A DNA stretch of 7,419 nt, from contig JANKMV010000097.1 in assembly GCA_024650095.1 (NCBI GenBank), positions 1 to 7,419 of the forward strand, given 5' to 3'. This stretch comes from Bacillota bacterium (GTDB lineage: Bacteria; Bacillota; Dethiobacteria; Dethiobacterales; Dethiobacteraceae). Of this stretch, positions 5,969-7,419 are shown in pieces; position 1 is the first letter of the stretch; the number at the start of each line of letters is the position of its first letter. Made by a program: the position numbers and the translations under genes. The notes beneath the pieces are model-generated. The model searched no databases and was not told the DNA's origin. It saw only the letters and a list, made by a program, of their open reading frames with translations.

Positions 5969-5992
5969 GTAGGGGCGCCCAGTGGGCGTCCG
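5969..5992. repeat. GC-rich palindrome between convergent stops; REP-like element or terminator
   Basis: GGGCGCCC (5973-5980), loop AGT, GGGCGTCC (5984-5991): an 8-bp stem with one G-U pair, in otherwise AT-rich DNA. It lies 29 nt after the ferritin-like stop and 2 nt from the aprX stop, where a shared terminator is expected. However, only GTTTATT follows on the plus strand and no T run on the minus strand, so termination would be weak. The frame GTAGGGGCG...CGTCCG resembles a small dispersed palindromic repeat I recall from many Clostridia-like genomes. Confidence 0.5.
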
Positions 5993-5993
5993 T

Positions 5994-7298
5994 TTATTCA
6001 TTAGTGGATAATTTTTCCATTGCTTGCTGCACATTAATTAATCCAGCACCTTGGTCATTTTCACCGTATGCGGGAAGAAGACCTGCTGTCTCACATAGCA
6101 AAGTTTTAGTACGAGCGGGTGTTAACATGGGGTCCTTTTCCAGTAATAACGCCACGACACCCGCACAAACGGGAGTGGCCATGGAAGTTCCAGAAAGTGA
6201 TATATAGTCAGATGCGACTCGAGCACTTTTGTTTTGCTTGTCGATAAAGGATCCTGGTGAACGCAGTGACACAATGTTCACCCCTGGTGCTACTACATCG
6301 GGCTTGACTACATTGTCAGCCGTGGGGCCACGACTAGAGAAATTGGCTATTTTATCATCATTACTATTAATGGTGTTTACATCATCGAGTGCACCCACAG
6401 TAATGATTTTTGGATGATTGCCGGGAGAGTTAACTGTTCTTGTTTCTGGACCACTGTTTCCAGCTGCCACACACACAATCAGTCCTGCGTCCCAGGCCTT
6501 TTCCACGGCCATACAGACCGGATCATCCCGATAAGATTGGAACGACTCACTACCGAGGGAGAGGTTAAGAATACGAATTTTATAGTGGGCTTGATTTTCG
6601 ATACACCATTGCACACCCTGAATGACCGCACTTAAGGAACCTGCACCGGTTTTACTTAACACTTTAATACCAACAATATTGGCTTTAGGGGCGGGAGCCT
6701 TATACTTTCCTGATGATTGTCGACCATTAGCGGCTGCGCACCCGGCAACATGGGTGCCGTGACCATTGTCATCATATGGTTGCGCTTTATCGTTAACAAA
6801 GTCTTTAAAACCAATAATGCGACCAGTCAATTCTGGGTGAAGGTAGACACCAGTATCGATAATGGCGATGGTCACATCTTTTCCTGTAATTTCTTGATTC
6901 CAAACCGGTTCAGACTGCACCGTTGGCGAAGCCGTATCCAGAATGGCCCGCACTTCTTCATCATACCAGATTTTAATGACATCTTTGTTTTCTGCTAAGG
7001 CACGTAACGTATTCATGTTGACTTTTGTCGCAAAGGCGTCCAATAAAGATAGGTCCTTCTGAATTGTACATCCCGTTTCGTCACTTAATGTTTTGAATGA
7101 GAGTGTAGTAAAGGAACTGTGATCTAGTTGAACAATCACTGGTATTTTGCGCAACTTTTGTAACAGTGCCGTATAATACTTATTTAAAAAACAGGGTGAG
7201 TAGCGGGCAGGACGATACCATGAGAGAACGTGCTTACGAAGCGAAGGTGCGAGTTTAGCACCATAACTACGGATCCAATGAACCTCCTGATAAATCAC
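5994..7298 (-). CDS. aprX: AprX-type intracellular serine protease (peptidase S8, subtilisin family)
   Basis: Cytoplasmic subtilisin-like endopeptidase. The 434 residues align by eye with B. subtilis AprX (about 440) along the whole length. The catalytic triad is D148 (IAIIDTG), H180 (DDNGHGTHVAG) and S372 (LSGTSMATP), with the oxyanion-hole N281 (VAAGNSGPE). Other family marks are APAPKANIVGIKVL (201-214), ITVGALDD (299-306), FSSRGPT and KPDVVAPGVNI. The first 130 or so residues are a non-catalytic N-terminal region (SPCFLNKYY at 34-42 matches the AprX N-terminus) with no signal peptide. The start is GTG 7298, supported by GGAGGG about 6 nt upstream and by agreement with the AprX N-terminus. 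AprX is known in Bacillus as a non-essential stationary-phase protease; its substrate is unclear. It seems to be a single-gene unit, convergent with the ferritin-like gene. Confidence 0.95.
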   Translation of the reverse strand: MIYQEVHWIRSYGAKLAPSLRKHVLSWYRPARYSPCFLNKYYTALLQKLRKIPVIVQLDHSSFTTLSFKTLSDETGCTIQKDLSLLDAFATKVNMNTLRALAENKDVIKIWYDEEVRAILDTASPTVQSEPVWNQEITGKDVTIAIIDTGVYLHPELTGRIIGFKDFVNDKAQPYDDNGHGTHVAGCAAANGRQSSGKYKAPAPKANIVGIKVLSKTGAGSLSAVIQGVQWCIENQAHYKIRILNLSLGSESFQSYRDDPVCMAVEKAWDAGLIVCVAAGNSGPETRTVNSPGNHPKIITVGALDDVNTINSNDDKIANFSSRGPTADNVVKPDVVAPGVNIVSLRSPGSFIDKQNKSARVASDYISLSGTSMATPVCAGVVALLLEKDPMLTPARTKTLLCETAGLLPAYGENDQGAGLINVQQAMEKLSTNE

Positions 7299-7359
7299 AA
7301 AATCCCTCCATCATAATTGATACAATACAATATGATAGAGGGAAGGGGTGCGTGCTAAT

Positions 7360-7403
7360 TACTATAGTACGTTAAAGTGATTCACTCTGATACGGGCAGA
7401 GTG
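7360..7403. repeat. Two inverted repeats upstream of aprX
   Basis: TACTATAGTA (7360-7369) is a perfect 10-base palindrome, and CACTCTG/CAGAGTG (7383-7389 and 7397-7403) is a perfect 7-bp inverted repeat with a 7-nt spacer. Neither is followed by a T run on either strand. They lie about 60-105 nt upstream of the aprX start, where operators or promoter elements would be expected, but no good -35/-10 pair for aprX is evident there. Confidence 0.35.
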
Positions 7404-7419
7404 TGTCAGCAATGAATAG

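Noticed and set aside
7282..7288. Strong SD-like AGGAGGT inside the first codons of aprX
   Set aside because: No in-frame ATG, GTG or TTG follows at a usable distance, and the AprX-like N-terminus already begins at GTG 7298, which has its own SD.

Overview
The window looks like ordinary chromosomal DNA from a moderately AT-rich, low-GC Gram-positive-type bacterium (Firmicutes). Three genes carry the taxonomic signal: an AprX-type intracellular subtilisin, a short single-domain-type alpha-glucan phosphorylase, and a small COQ7/rubrerythrin-like ferritin fold protein of a kind seen in anaerobic Clostridia and Negativicutes. The E. coli-type SpeD also occurs in some anaerobic Firmicutes. A Sporomusaceae-like or clostridial host is my best guess, but it rests on protein resemblance recalled from memory and not on a search. 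No rRNA, tRNA, IS element, phage module or CRISPR array is visible.

Layout, left to right. The left edge holds the start of a small membrane protein gene on the minus strand that resembles the N-terminus of DUF456 proteins. It hits an in-frame TGA after 40 codons and seems broken. Divergent from it is an alpha-glucan phosphorylase (302-2011, +) with an unusual start region. Downstream, 2019-2150 carries a run of stem-loops, at least one and probably two of them intrinsic terminators. An unrecognised protein with a predicted helix-turn-helix and a basic linker follows (2282-2929, +) and ends at a bidirectional terminator shared with speD.

From there two minus-strand genes read leftwards: a MATE-family transporter (3834-5204) and, 44 nt downstream, speD for S-adenosylmethionine decarboxylase (2983-3789). 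A good sigma-A-type promoter for speD overlaps the MATE stop codon. A divergent intergenic region with stem-loops separates MATE from a di-iron ferritin-like protein (5494-5943, +). That gene converges on aprX (5994-7298, -), with a GC-rich palindrome between the two stops. The last 120 nt lie upstream of aprX and carry two inverted repeats.

The genes do not form one pathway: storage polysaccharide breakdown, polyamine synthesis, efflux, a stress-type di-iron protein and intracellular proteolysis sit side by side. The only functional link I would propose is MATE-speD, as possible polyamine export next to polyamine synthesis, and that is inference. I see no clear new multi-gene system. The best leads are the HTH-containing orphan protein, the phosphorylase start region (strong hairpin on the start codon plus an overlapping 12-codon frame), the COQ7-like protein in a probable anaerobe, and a small palindrome that recurs three times in intergenic DNA.
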